This document shows, piece by piece, positions 18,310 to 26,526 of a DNA stretch of 64,000 nt. Source of the DNA: Amycolatopsis jejuensis. Its GTDB lineage: Bacteria; Actinomycetota; Actinomycetes; Mycobacteriales; Pseudonocardiaceae. Under the pieces are notes generated by a model. That model ran no database searches, was not told where the DNA came from, and saw only the letters and a program-made list of their open reading frames with translations. The translations under genes and the position numbers were made by a program. Each line of letters opens with the position of its first letter. Position 1 is the first letter of the stretch. The stretch is from positions 248,001 to 312,000 of the forward strand of contig NZ_JNYZ01000027.1 in NCBI RefSeq assembly GCF_000717335.1. Reading direction: 5' to 3'.

Positions 18310-18887
18310 TAAGCTGTCCTCGATGGAAGACGGTAGGCGTTCTCGTACGAGCAGGAACTTGTATAGGGCTACTCCTGAGTCTGAAGCGCGAGTGCTGCTT
18401 TTGATTGACGAGTTCAGTCGAGGGAAAAATGGGCGAGAACGAACTCTCGAAGGCCGGGTAAAACTTGCCAAGCTGGACTTTTTGATCAGGTATCCGAAGC
18501 ATTTCTCGCGAGTGATAGCTATGCGTGGGGCTAGTGAGAAGGATCTATCTATACTTGACCAAACTGACTTCCCGCTTGATGCATCGCATGATGCGCTACC
18601 GTTACGGCCCCTGGGATCCGGCCTACTTTGCTATTCTGGGCTCATTGATCGGTCGAGGTCTTGTGGTTGTATCTCCACTGGGAGGGCGTCCTGGTTTTGG
18701 TTACAGGACAACGCCTAGGGGGGAGCGTCTTTCAAATGAACTTCGATCTGACGAAAGCTTCGCGCAAATCGTGGATCGATTGCGTCTAGCGAAAAAGTAC
18801 TTAGATAAGTCTGGAACTACGCTGAAGAATTATCTCTATGAACTACCGGAGATTTCTGATGCTGTTTGGCGTGAGGAGTTAACTTGA
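18290..18887 (+). pseudogene. Lamassu/ABC-3C middle component (LmuC-like), frameshifted
   Basis: Two frames together make one LmuC-like protein. The first, from ATG 18290 or GTG 18296, reads RVLLLIDEFSRGKN then LEGRVKLAKLDFLIRYPKHF and is in frame to about 18583. The second gives RMMRYRYGPWDPAYFAILGS and LIGRGLVVVS to the stop at 18887. Both are hallmarks of ABC-three-component middle proteins. Skipping the single T at 18584 joins them as PLDA-RMMRYRYG. No homopolymer or slippery run is present there, so mutation or a sequencing error is likelier than programmed shifting. Unshifted, the first frame ends at 18718. The gene overlaps lmuA by about 14-20 bases and lmuB by four (TTGA). Confidence 0.78.
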
Positions 18888-20839
18888 GTATCACAACAAG
18901 CTCCAGTGACAACTTCTCAAGGGCGCGCAGTGTCGAACTAGTAAGATTGAATCTTATCGGCGGCGGCAGGGAAGTATACTTCAAGCCAGGTCTAAACATT
19001 GTGCAGGGTGAAATCTCTAGTGGCAAGACCACTTTTGTTCGACTCATTAGATCACTTCTGGGTGCAGTGCCATCGGGGCTGCCGCCCGAAACCGAGTTTA
19101 TTAGCACTCTCCTTGGCGATATTCGCTTGAGCCAACATGAGTGGAAGATTTTCAGGCCGCTCGTTACTACTAATAACGCGCCTGTTGATGTGGCGGAGGT
19201 GCAGTCGGATGAGGAACGGGAAGCTGTGGCCTTCAGGTTGCCAGCGGGTGGAAAAGGGCAGCCATACAGTACCTTTCTCCTGGAGCAGCTTTCGATCCCG
19301 GCGGTGAGCGTTCCTCGTGCTCGCAGTAAGCCGACGGAGTCGGTCACGCCGGTGACGATGACGGACTGGCTTGGATACTGCGTGGTAACTGGAGATGAAA
19401 TTGACACACAAGTTTTCGGTCATCATCATCCTTTTAGAGACGGGAAAAGGCGCGCGGTCTTTGAGCTTGCATATGGCTACTACAACGTGGAAGCGGCAAG
19501 GAAAGCGGCAGAACTTCGAAGTATTGAGCTTAGGTTAGAAGCAATAGATCGTGACTCGGAAGCGATCCGAACGTTGCTGTCGGCGACTCCCTTCTACGAC
19601 GCCCCAGCGCTCGAAGCTGAGCTAGAGGAACTGCATCGTCAACTCGAAGGAATTCGTGAAGCGCAGATTCAACTTGGCGTCGACGTAGGTTCGATTCCAG
19701 GTGTAAGTGAACTGAGGTCTTCCGTCATTGCTCGGCGCAACGAGCAAGCAGAAATGTTGGAGGACATGCGGCGGATTGAAGTGCAGCTATCAGACTTGAG
19801 GGACCTGGAACGGCAACTCAAAAGTCAGGCGGCACGGCTGACTCGTGCGGTGGTGGCTGATGAATGGTTGGTTGACTTTGATTTTGTAGTCTGCCCAAGA
19901 TGTGGTAGCGATATCAATCACGGGAGGGTGGACAAAGATCACTGCTACTTGTGTATGCAGGAGCCCCGTCGCGCCAGTTCGCGAGACGACTTGTTGGCTG
20001 AACAGGCAAGAGTTTCAGAACAAGTGGCGGAGACCGGAGAGGTAATACAAGCGCGTCTTGCAACGCTAGCAGATCTGAGGTCGCGGTTGCGAAAGCTGGA
20101 ATCGAGTATAGGCGATGCCGCGGCGCAACTGGACCAGCTTACTGCCTCGTACGTTTCGGACAATGCGCAGCGTCTTGAATACTTTGCTGCAAAAGAGGCA
20201 GACCTCGAGGCCAATATAAAGCGTCTTCTTGAGTATCTTGAGGTTCATCAGAAGTTGCGGATACGCGATGAGGAGCGCACGACGCTCGAAGAAGAGCGTG
20301 AGCAGATATTGGCCGAAATATCCGGTATGGAACTTGATGATGCCACTCCGGAGGAAAATGTCAAGGCGCTAGAGAAAAGAATGCTTGAGTATCTCAAATT
20401 CCTGAACATTCCGGAGTTTGAAGACGGGCTTAGTGTAAAAATCAATAGAAGTAACTACCTGCCTATTATCTCTGGAAGAGATTTCGATAAGTTGTCAAGT
20501 CAGGGCCTGAAGACTCTCGTGAATATAGCTCATGCTCTAGCGCACCACACGGTCGCAATAGACAGAAACCTGCCGATGCCTGGCCTTCTGGTCCTGGATG
20601 GGCTCTCGGCCAATGCCGGCTATGAGGGCTTCGACATGGCAAGGGTTTCGGATATCTACCGCCTACTTCAGCGGATTGATAATGACTATCGTAATGCTTT
20701 GCAGTTGGTGGCGGTCGATAACGAGTTGCCGAGGGGTTTACTGCTCGACCTTGTCGATCGTGTTATATTGACTGTTGATCACAACGATCGCCTGATCAGG
20801 ATCCCGGGGCAACGTGCCGAGGACAGGGGTGCTGAGTGA
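18884..20839 (+). CDS. SMC/Rad50-like ATPase, Lamassu LmuB-like
   Basis: A 651-residue ABC ATPase of the SMC/RecN class. Walker A is GEISSGKTTF at about residues 42-51. Long coiled-coil arms (about 210-330 and 370-480) flank a zinc hook with CPRC and CYLC near residues 336-360. The ABC signature region is KLSSQGLKTLVNIAHAL (about 535), and the Walker B strand LLVLDGLSANAGYEG (about 567) has Gly where most ABC ATPases have the catalytic Glu. The start is TTG 18884, supported by AGGAG five bases upstream and the TTGA overlap with the preceding gene. SMC-like LmuB proteins are thought to sense foreign DNA ends or structures and license the nuclease. Codon usage is AT-richer than the host genes. 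Confidence 0.85.
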   Translation: MSITTSSSDNFSRARSVELVRLNLIGGGREVYFKPGLNIVQGEISSGKTTFVRLIRSLLGAVPSGLPPETEFISTLLGDIRLSQHEWKIFRPLVTTNNAPVDVAEVQSDEEREAVAFRLPAGGKGQPYSTFLLEQLSIPAVSVPRARSKPTESVTPVTMTDWLGYCVVTGDEIDTQVFGHHHPFRDGKRRAVFELAYGYYNVEAARKAAELRSIELRLEAIDRDSEAIRTLLSATPFYDAPALEAELEELHRQLEGIREAQIQLGVDVGSIPGVSELRSSVIARRNEQAEMLEDMRRIEVQLSDLRDLERQLKSQAARLTRAVVADEWLVDFDFVVCPRCGSDINHGRVDKDHCYLCMQEPRRASSRDDLLAEQARVSEQVAETGEVIQARLATLADLRSRLRKLESSIGDAAAQLDQLTASYVSDNAQRLEYFAAKEADLEANIKRLLEYLEVHQKLRIRDEERTTLEEEREQILAEISGMELDDATPEENVKALEKRMLEYLKFLNIPEFEDGLSVKINRSNYLPIISGRDFDKLSSQGLKTLVNIAHALAHHTVAIDRNLPMPGLLVLDGLSANAGYEGFDMARVSDIYRLLQRIDNDYRNALQLVAVDNELPRGLLLDLVDRVILTVDHNDRLIRIPGQRAEDRGAE

Positions 20840-20883
20840 TGGACGATCTGTAATTATAGGAAAGAAGCTCGCTGTGGCTCACG

Positions 20884-21354
20884 CTAAGAAAAATAGACAG
20901 GTCTATTATTTTCTAGCGAGTGACTAAGTCGCAACCTGATTGATTCGTGAATGTTCAGATCGAAGATACCTTCCTTATGAAGCCAGAGGACTTCTTTGCT
21001 TTCTCTGCTAGTGCGTAAGCTTCCTCCGGTCGTTTTGGCGCGGAAGCAAATTGAGAACTCTTGTCGGACCTCGCCGTCGTCGTAGGCGATGACGTGTCTT
21101 GGATCTGAGTACAGACCGATTACCTCCGTGACTTCGCAATCGATGCCTGTCTCCTCGCGGACCTCCCGGATCGCCGCCTCTGCCAGTGTCTCGCCGAGTT
21201 CAAGCTGGCCGCCCGGGATGGAGTACAGGTCGTTGTCGGTGCGCCTGATCATCAGAATTCGGCCTTCGTCGTCCTGGATGAACGCGGACACCGCTACCGC
21301 GATGCTGTTGGCCTTCGGCGCATTCGGGTCGTTGTAGTAGTCGACTCGGGTCAT
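20884..21354 (-). CDS. NUDIX hydrolase
   Basis: A 156-residue NUDIX enzyme hydrolysing a nucleoside diphosphate linked to another group. The box GX5EX7REUXEEXGU is complete: GQLELGETLAEAAIREVREE followed by TGI. MTRVDYYNDPNAPKANSI is the start. It is convergent with the lmuB-like gene and sits ten bases after the HTH-DUF5919 gene on the same strand, a pairing frequently met in actinomycetes. GC content is intermediate. Whether it belongs to the defence operon or to the regulator pair is not clear; strand and spacing favour the latter. Confidence 0.92.
   Translation of the reverse strand: MTRVDYYNDPNAPKANSIAVAVSAFIQDDEGRILMIRRTDNDLYSIPGGQLELGETLAEAAIREVREETGIDCEVTEVIGLYSDPRHVIAYDDGEVRQEFSICFRAKTTGGSLRTSRESKEVLWLHKEGIFDLNIHESIRLRLSHSLENNRPVYFS
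20892..20907 (+). terminator. Weak terminator-like hairpin
   Basis: AATAGAC and GTCTATT are exact inverted repeats separated by AG and followed by ATTTTC. It lies 52 bases after the lmuB-like stop, inside the 3' end of the NUDIX gene, and could end the plus-strand operon. The stem is short and AT-rich. Confidence 0.35.
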
Positions 21355-21363
21355 GCTGCCTTC

Positions 21364-22107
21364 CTAGAAGGTGGCGGGCTTGGCGAGGTTCCACACTGAC
21401 TCGAAGCTTTCCGAGTACGTCTCGAAGAGGTCCCCGGCGGAAAGTCTCCGCAGGTGGAGAGAGGGGGCGTGGGCTCCCTGAAACCCGTACACGTGCGTAT
21501 TGATGATCATCTCGTCGTCGAAGCGGAAGATCGAGTTGTAGAGCGTTGTGTTGTGGAACCGCATCTCCACTCCATCGACGCCGACCAAAGGCCGGTAGGA
21601 CGCCAGTGCATTGCGGATGCGTGCGGCGAGCGTTCCGTCGCCGAGTTGCTCTTCGTCGCCGCGTAGGGCGACGCTGTCTCCGCCGGGTTCTCCGAACATC
21701 AGTCGGATTCTTGCGCCAGCGGCTGCCTTGGTGGCCAGGTCCTTGATGAACCGCGGGCGTTCCACTAGGAACAAGCCAGCATGTACCAGGATCTCGATGG
21801 TCTCCGATGCGTCCTTGATCAGCCGGTCCCACAATTCGACTGGGACGGCATTGCGGTGCGGGAAGACCTGCACAAGCTCGGCGGCGGCCGTCTCGGCTTT
21901 GCGCTCCGGGGCGACCGAGTCGGGCCACAGGTAGGTCTCTGACTCGCGCGCCATGGCAGCGATCTTGTGCCGGTGCTTGGGGTAGGGCGTCCGGCTCGTG
22001 GTGATCCAGCGCTCTACGGTCTTCTGATCGACACCGACCGCCATGGCGACCTGCTCCAGTGTCAGGCCGTTGCGAAGCAGCGCGTCGCGCAGGCGTTCGT
22101 TCGGCAT
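21364..22107 (-). CDS. HTH (XRE-type) regulator with DUF5919 domain
   Basis: A 247-residue protein. The N terminus has a helix-turn-helix, RDALLRNGLTLEQVAMAVGV with VDQKTVERWITTSR (about 5-40). The rest matches DUF5919, a degenerate phospholipase-D-like fold; FHNTTLYNSIFRFDDEMIIN and HVYGFQGAHAPSLHLRR hold the remaining conserved His and Asn residues. Proteins of this type are often followed by a NUDIX gene, as here, with ten bases between. A cluster of GGGACGT half-sites directly upstream suggests autoregulation. The AGGGGG before ATG 22107 supports the start. Its signal is unknown. Confidence 0.85.
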   Translation of the reverse strand: MPNERLRDALLRNGLTLEQVAMAVGVDQKTVERWITTSRTPYPKHRHKIAAMARESETYLWPDSVAPERKAETAAAELVQVFPHRNAVPVELWDRLIKDASETIEILVHAGLFLVERPRFIKDLATKAAAGARIRLMFGEPGGDSVALRGDEEQLGDGTLAARIRNALASYRPLVGVDGVEMRFHNTTLYNSIFRFDDEMIINTHVYGFQGAHAPSLHLRRLSAGDLFETYSESFESVWNLAKPATF

Positions 22108-22119
22108 CGAAACCCCCTT

Positions 22120-22191
22120 GGGACGTGTAGGGACGTCTTCGACGGTATCAGGGACGTCCCAAGATGTCCCGCCACGTGGTGATCACGTCCC
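22120..22191. promoter_or_regulatory. Reiterated GGGACGT operator sites
   Basis: GGGACGT occurs at 22120-22126 and 22130-22136, GGGACGTCCC (a palindrome) at 22151-22160, ATGTCCC at 22164-22170 and ACGTCCC at 22185-22191. The cluster fills the promoter region of the HTH-DUF5919 gene and the space toward the divergent small gene. Several half-sites in both directions suggest cooperative binding by that regulator. Confidence 0.6.
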
Positions 22192-22322
22192 GCGTTTTGA
22201 CGGAGACTAGGCATCAGATCGCTGGGGCATGACGCCAGAGGTAGGCGTGAACGTTGAAACAGCCTGGTTCGGACAAGCGGGGCGGTAACCAGCCGACGGG
22301 CGAGGCGCGGGGAGGAGTAGGC

Positions 22323-22568
22323 GTGGCGAAAGGTGAGCCGAAGACGTTGCTGGACGCCCACGAGGTCGTGCTGGATCGTCGGCCGACGAGTGGTGCGAAT
22401 CCTTCGGCATGGCGGGCGTTCCGGCTCGGCAACGCACGGTTGTACAAGGCTGTCGCGGACCTCGACCGGACTCATCACCATGAGGCGTTGTACTGGGCCG
22501 GATACGAGGAACGGAGGGCGGGCGAGATCTCGGCGCAACCTGAGGCGGAAGGCAAGCCTGCTGATTAG
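22323..22568 (+). CDS. Small protein resembling the AMED_5909 family
   Basis: 81 residues from GTG 22323, preceded by GGAGGAG seven bases upstream. It reads LLDAHEVVLDRRPTSGANPS with WRAFRLGNARLYKAVADLDR and HHHEALYWAGYEERRAGEI. The central HHHEALYWA and surrounding Arg/Glu residues resemble the small AMED_5909 family named from Amycolatopsis; no function is known to me. No signal or membrane segment. It is divergent from the HTH-DUF5919 gene and shares its operator region, so co-regulation is plausible. Confidence 0.7.
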   Translation: MAKGEPKTLLDAHEVVLDRRPTSGANPSAWRAFRLGNARLYKAVADLDRTHHHEALYWAGYEERRAGEISAQPEAEGKPAD

Positions 22569-22647
22569 TACCGGGTAGATCGGCGAAACCACACGTTACG
22601 CCCGGTTGCGGAGGCACGAGAGGGCAAGCGACCGGGCAGCCCGTGGA

Positions 22648-23853
22648 TTACTTTAACTCAGCGGAAGACTTCCCGAGAACCCTGCGGGCCACGATCAACT
22701 GCTGAATCTGCTGCGTCCCCTCAAAGATGTCCAAGATCTTCGCATCTCGGGACCACTTCTCCAGCAGCGACTCCTCTGTATACCCATAAGCACCCGCCAG
22801 CTCGACGCACTTGAGGGTCACCTCAACCACCGTCCGGCCAGCCTTTGCCTTGGCCATCGACGCCTGCAAAGAATTGGGCTTACGGTTATCCGCCATCCAG
22901 GCCGACTCCAGCGTCAGCAAGTACGCAGCCTCATAATCCGCTTCCAACTGCAGGAAAGTGGCGGCCGCGGCGTGCTGGGTGAGAGCAGGGCGGTCGTAAT
23001 CAACAAAGATGCCTGATTCCGTCAACACCCGGCGGGTTTCATCCAGGGCGGCGCGGGCCAGGCCGACAGCCATGGCGGCCACCAACGGGCGGGTGTTGTC
23101 GAAGGTCTGCATGACCCCCGCGAAGCCCTTTCCCGTATCAATCTCCGGAGTGCCCAGCAGGTTTTCCTTCGGTACCCGGCAGTTTTCGAAGCGCAGCACC
23201 GCCGTATCCGAAGCGCGGATGCCCAGTTTGTGTTCCACCCGCACCACTTCGAACCCCGGCGTGCCCTTCTCGACCACGAAGGACTTGATTGCCGCGCGGC
23301 CCTTGGACCGATCGAGGGTGGCCCAGACGACCACCGCATCGGCACGCTGGCCGGACGTTACGAAGATTTTTTCACCATTCAAAAGATAAGAATCACCGTC
23401 CACTGTGGCCGTGGTGGTGATGGCGGCGGAATCCGAGCCGCAGTCCGGTTCGGTGATGGCCATGGCGGCCCACAGACCGGCAAAGCGCGAGAGTTGCTCG
23501 TCCGTCGCGACGGAGCTGATTGCCGCGTTTCCCAAGCCTTGACGGGGCATCGAGAGCAACAGGCCAACATCACCCCAGCACATTTCGATGGTGCCCAGCG
23601 CGACATTCAAATTCGCCCCGTTACGGTTGCCGCTGCCCGCATCCGGGGAGCGGCGGACGCCTGCCGCACCTGCGCCGCCCTCGCCGGAGGAGTTCAGGCC
23701 GTCCAGCAAGGCCGCGAACATGTCCAATTCGGACGGATAGGTGTGCTCGGCCCGGTCGTACTTGCGGGAGATCGGACGGAACACCTCGGCCGCGGCCTGG
23801 TACGCCTGGTTGATCAGGGCACCGGCCTTCTTCGGGGTTTCCAGATTGATCAT
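22648..23853 (-). CDS. Acyl-CoA dehydrogenase at island right edge
   Basis: A 401-residue acyl-CoA dehydrogenase. MAITEPDCGSDSAAITTTAT, EKIFVTSGQRAD and the C-terminal ILDIFEGTQQIQQLIVAR are family motifs; the glutamate of EGT is the probable catalytic base. The family's usual lid segment at about residues 60-80 is replaced by a Gly/Ser-rich stretch SSGEGGAGAAGVRRSPDAGS. It follows a second, divergent family member (23891-25213) by 37 bases on the same strand, so they may form one heteromeric enzyme. Its 3' end is duplicated at 16403-16495, which shows that the island integrated at this gene. Confidence 0.93.
   Translation of the reverse strand: MINLETPKKAGALINQAYQAAAEVFRPISRKYDRAEHTYPSELDMFAALLDGLNSSGEGGAGAAGVRRSPDAGSGNRNGANLNVALGTIEMCWGDVGLLLSMPRQGLGNAAISSVATDEQLSRFAGLWAAMAITEPDCGSDSAAITTTATVDGDSYLLNGEKIFVTSGQRADAVVVWATLDRSKGRAAIKSFVVEKGTPGFEVVRVEHKLGIRASDTAVLRFENCRVPKENLLGTPEIDTGKGFAGVMQTFDNTRPLVAAMAVGLARAALDETRRVLTESGIFVDYDRPALTQHAAAATFLQLEADYEAAYLLTLESAWMADNRKPNSLQASMAKAKAGRTVVEVTLKCVELAGAYGYTEESLLEKWSRDAKILDIFEGTQQIQQLIVARRVLGKSSAELK
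22699..22722. repeat. 24-bp direct repeat, right copy (putative attachment core)
   Basis: Identical to 16454-16477. Here it lies inside the functional 3' end of the acyl-CoA dehydrogenase gene, so an element integrating here would have restored the gene with its own copy of the end, as in many site-specific integrations. Confidence 0.6.
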
Positions 23854-23890
23854 GAAAACACAGCCTTTCGCAGCAAGCGAAGCAAAGGGG

Positions 23891-25213
23891 TCACAGCAGG
23901 ACGGCGCCTTCCATCACGCCGATCGCGCGCAGGTCGCGGTACCAGCGTTCCACCGGGTGCTCCTTCACGAATCCGTGCCCACCCAGCAGCTGCACCCCGG
24001 CATTGCCGATCTGCATTCCCTTGTCGGTGGCGAGTTTCCGGGCGAGCGCGGCCTCTCGCGCGTATTCCTTACCCTGCTCGGCGCGCGCGGCGGCGCGGAG
24101 CGTCACCAGGCGCAGGCCCTCCAGCTCGATTGCAATGTCCGCCACCGAGAACGCGACCGCCTGACGGTGGCTGATCGGCTCGCCGAATGCGGTGCGCTCG
24201 TTGACGTAAGGCACCACGTAGTCCAGCACCGCCTTGCCGACCCCGGCCGCGAGTGCTGCCCAGCCGAGCCGGGAAAGCCTTACCACTTCGGTGAAAACGT
24301 CTGCCTTGCCGCCGCCGAGCAGTGCACCGGCAGGCAGCGCGACCTTCTCCAGGTGCAGCTTTCCGGTGGCGGCGCCGCGCAAGCCCATTGCGGGCTCGGC
24401 CTCGACCGTCACCCCCGCGCTCGACGATTCCACCAGGAACAACGCCGCCCCGCGGCCTTCCAGATCGGCCGACACCAGGAACAGCTCGGCTTCCGCGGCG
24501 CGCGGGACCAGCGACTTCACGCCGTCGAGCTGGTAACCCTTCGGGGTGCGCTTCGCTTTGGTGGCGGGCTTGAACGGGTCGAACAGCGGCGTACGTTCGA
24601 GCAGGGCGAGCGCCGCGGCCGGGACCTGGTCGCCGGTGAACGCCGGGACGTAATCGGCCTGCTGCTGCTCGTCGCCCCACGCGACCAGCGCCGTGCTCAC
24701 CGCCGACGGCGCCAGTACAGCCACCGCCAGCCCGAGGTCGCCGTGCGCGAGTGCCTCCGCGACCAGCGCGTTCGTGACCACCGACCGCTCGGTACCCGCG
24801 CCGCCCAGCTCCTCGGGGATGCCGACGAGGCTGATGCCCAGCTCGGCCGCGCGGCTCAGCAAACCTTCCGGCGCAGCGAGTTTCTCGTCGGCGTCGGCTG
24901 CGGCCGGGCGCAGCTGCTCGGCCGCGAACTCGCCGACCGTCTCCACGATGAGCTGCTGATCCTCGCTCGGCGTGAGGTCGAAGAGCCCGCTGCCGGCGGC
25001 CGGAGCCAGCCGGGCCGGTTCACCCAGCCGCTGGACCGACGTGAACGACCTGGTCGCCGCACCCGCCGCGCGGAAACCCGTGCGGGTGCCCGCCTTGACC
25101 AGGTTCTGCACCGGCCCGCGCAGCCCGGTCCGCTCGATCGCCTTGCTCCCGGCCAGCCGGGTGAGCGCGGCCAGGCCGAGGCCCATTGCGTCTCGTTTCC
25201 TTGGCGCAGCCAT
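23891..25213 (-). CDS. Acyl-CoA dehydrogenase-like protein, short C terminus
   Basis: 440 residues. After a basic 70-residue N-terminal extension the flavoprotein fold begins at FDLTPSEDQQLIVETVGEFA. VNERTAFGEPISHRQAVAFS and GVQLLGGHGFVKEHPVERWY are family motifs. The chain ends VMEGAVLL, so the usual C-terminal EGTxxIQ helix is missing. It may be the non-catalytic half of a heteromeric dehydrogenase with the product of 22648-23853, as in some actinobacterial steroid/lipid FadE pairs; this is inference. An 18-bp inverted repeat lies before the start. Confidence 0.88.
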   Translation of the reverse strand: MAAPRKRDAMGLGLAALTRLAGSKAIERTGLRGPVQNLVKAGTRTGFRAAGAATRSFTSVQRLGEPARLAPAAGSGLFDLTPSEDQQLIVETVGEFAAEQLRPAAADADEKLAAPEGLLSRAAELGISLVGIPEELGGAGTERSVVTNALVAEALAHGDLGLAVAVLAPSAVSTALVAWGDEQQQADYVPAFTGDQVPAAALALLERTPLFDPFKPATKAKRTPKGYQLDGVKSLVPRAAEAELFLVSADLEGRGAALFLVESSSAGVTVEAEPAMGLRGAATGKLHLEKVALPAGALLGGGKADVFTEVVRLSRLGWAALAAGVGKAVLDYVVPYVNERTAFGEPISHRQAVAFSVADIAIELEGLRLVTLRAAARAEQGKEYAREAALARKLATDKGMQIGNAGVQLLGGHGFVKEHPVERWYRDLRAIGVMEGAVLL

Positions 25214-25231
25214 GTCGCCTCTCCCTCTGTT

Positions 25232-25249
25232 ACCTACTCGTGAGTAGGT
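25232..25249. promoter_or_regulatory. Operator-like palindrome before the fadE pair
   Basis: ACCTACTCGTGAGTAGGT consists of eight-base arms around a GT centre, 18 bases upstream of the 25213 start codon. Size and symmetry suit a TetR repressor of lipid genes. Which regulator binds is unknown; the tandem TetR at 26527 is the nearest candidate. Confidence 0.6.
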
Positions 25250-25282
25250 TAGCGTGAGATGCGCAAATCCGCCAGGCGCGGG

Positions 25283-26488
25283 TCACCCGGTCGTGGGGCG
25301 GCGGGCCAGCGGGGTGCGTTCGAACGCGATGAGCAGCAGGACCGCGACCGTGACGAACAGCAGCACGAGGGCCGCGGGGACGTGGTCGAAGAGCGGTGTC
25401 AGCGCGAGCAGGAGTACAGCGACGACGAGCCGCTGACGGTTCCAGCTGCCGAGGTTGCGGCGGCGCAGCGAGCTGAGCGCGACCAGGTACAGCGCGAGCC
25501 CGCCGGTGAGTGCCCACAGCGGGACGCCGTGCAGTGCGTCGGACGGGCTGTGGTGTGCGCTGTCGGACAGGGTGAGGAACGTCTTCTTCAATCCGAGCGC
25601 GACGAGCACGATGCCGGCGATGAGCGGCAGGTGCAGGTAGGTGTAGGAATCCGTGGCGATCTTGGTCCGCGCGACCCCGGTGGCGCGCGCGAGGCGGCTC
25701 TCGGCGACGTGTGCCACCAGGTCGAAGTACGTCCACCACATCCCGGCGGCCAGCGCGATCCCGCAGATCGCCGACGCGGCGACGAGCCAGGTCAGCGGCA
25801 GCTGGCCGATCCCGATGCCGATTGCCACGATCGATTCGCCGAGCGCGATGATCACGATCAGCCCGAACCGCTCCGCGAAGTGCGCGGGCGAGTTCAGCCG
25901 CCAGCCTGCCGGGCCGGACAGGTACACGTTGAGGTAGTCCACCAGCAGCGCGACGACCCACAGGACTGGCTGCCATGGCCCGCCGACCACCGCTGCAACG
26001 GCGAGCAGCGCCAGGCTCGGGACCAGCCCGCGCAACATCCGGAGAAGTACCCGGCGGAGCTCGGCGTCGTGCCGGGCGGCGCCGAGGTACGCGACCTGGT
26101 GCAGGACCCGGACGATGCCGTAGCAGACGACGAACAGCAGCGGCCCGTCGAGCCCGCCCGGCACGTCGGTGAACGCTTCCGGCACGGTGAGCGCGACCAG
26201 GAACATCACCGCCATCGCACCGAACATCGCCAGCCGGGCGATGCCGTGGTCGACGTGGATGGTGGTGCCGAGCCAGGCGTAGCTGCACCAGCACCACCAC
26301 AGCACCGCCAGCACCAGCAGCCCCTCGCCGACGCCGAGCAGGCTCAGGTGCCCGGCCATCAGCTGCGTGGTCTGGGTGATGGCGTAGACGAAGACGAGGT
26401 CGAAGAAGAGCTCGATGGTCGTGACGCGGTGACCCTCGTCCGCGCGGACCAGATGCAACCGTCTCGTGGGCACGGAAAATGCTTGCAC
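25283..26488 (-). CDS. Low temperature requirement protein A (LtrA) family membrane protein
   Basis: About 401 residues from GTG 26488 (alternative GTG 26473). The start RADEGHRVTTIELFFDLVFV is the LtrA family signature, followed by some ten hydrophobic segments and the conserved SPAHFAERFGLIVIIALGES and VAHVAESRLARATG. LtrA proteins are polytopic inner-membrane proteins first linked to growth of Listeria at low temperature; the biochemical role is unknown. It follows the tandem TetR gene by 38 bases on the same strand. No clear RBS was seen, so the start is uncertain. Confidence 0.85.
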   Translation of the reverse strand: MQAFSVPTRRLHLVRADEGHRVTTIELFFDLVFVYAITQTTQLMAGHLSLLGVGEGLLVLAVLWWCWCSYAWLGTTIHVDHGIARLAMFGAMAVMFLVALTVPEAFTDVPGGLDGPLLFVVCYGIVRVLHQVAYLGAARHDAELRRVLLRMLRGLVPSLALLAVAAVVGGPWQPVLWVVALLVDYLNVYLSGPAGWRLNSPAHFAERFGLIVIIALGESIVAIGIGIGQLPLTWLVAASAICGIALAAGMWWTYFDLVAHVAESRLARATGVARTKIATDSYTYLHLPLIAGIVLVALGLKKTFLTLSDSAHHSPSDALHGVPLWALTGGLALYLVALSSLRRRNLGSWNRQRLVVAVLLLALTPLFDHVPAALVLLFVTVAVLLLIAFERTPLARRPTTG

Positions 26489-26526
26489 ATCCGCGGGCCG
26501 GGCAGGAGGGATTCCGCGCAGAGCGT

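Noticed and set aside
16403..22722. An integrase or transposase within the island
   Set aside because: No frame between the two 24-bp repeats shows tyrosine or serine recombinase or DDE motifs, so the mobility gene, if there was one, is lost.
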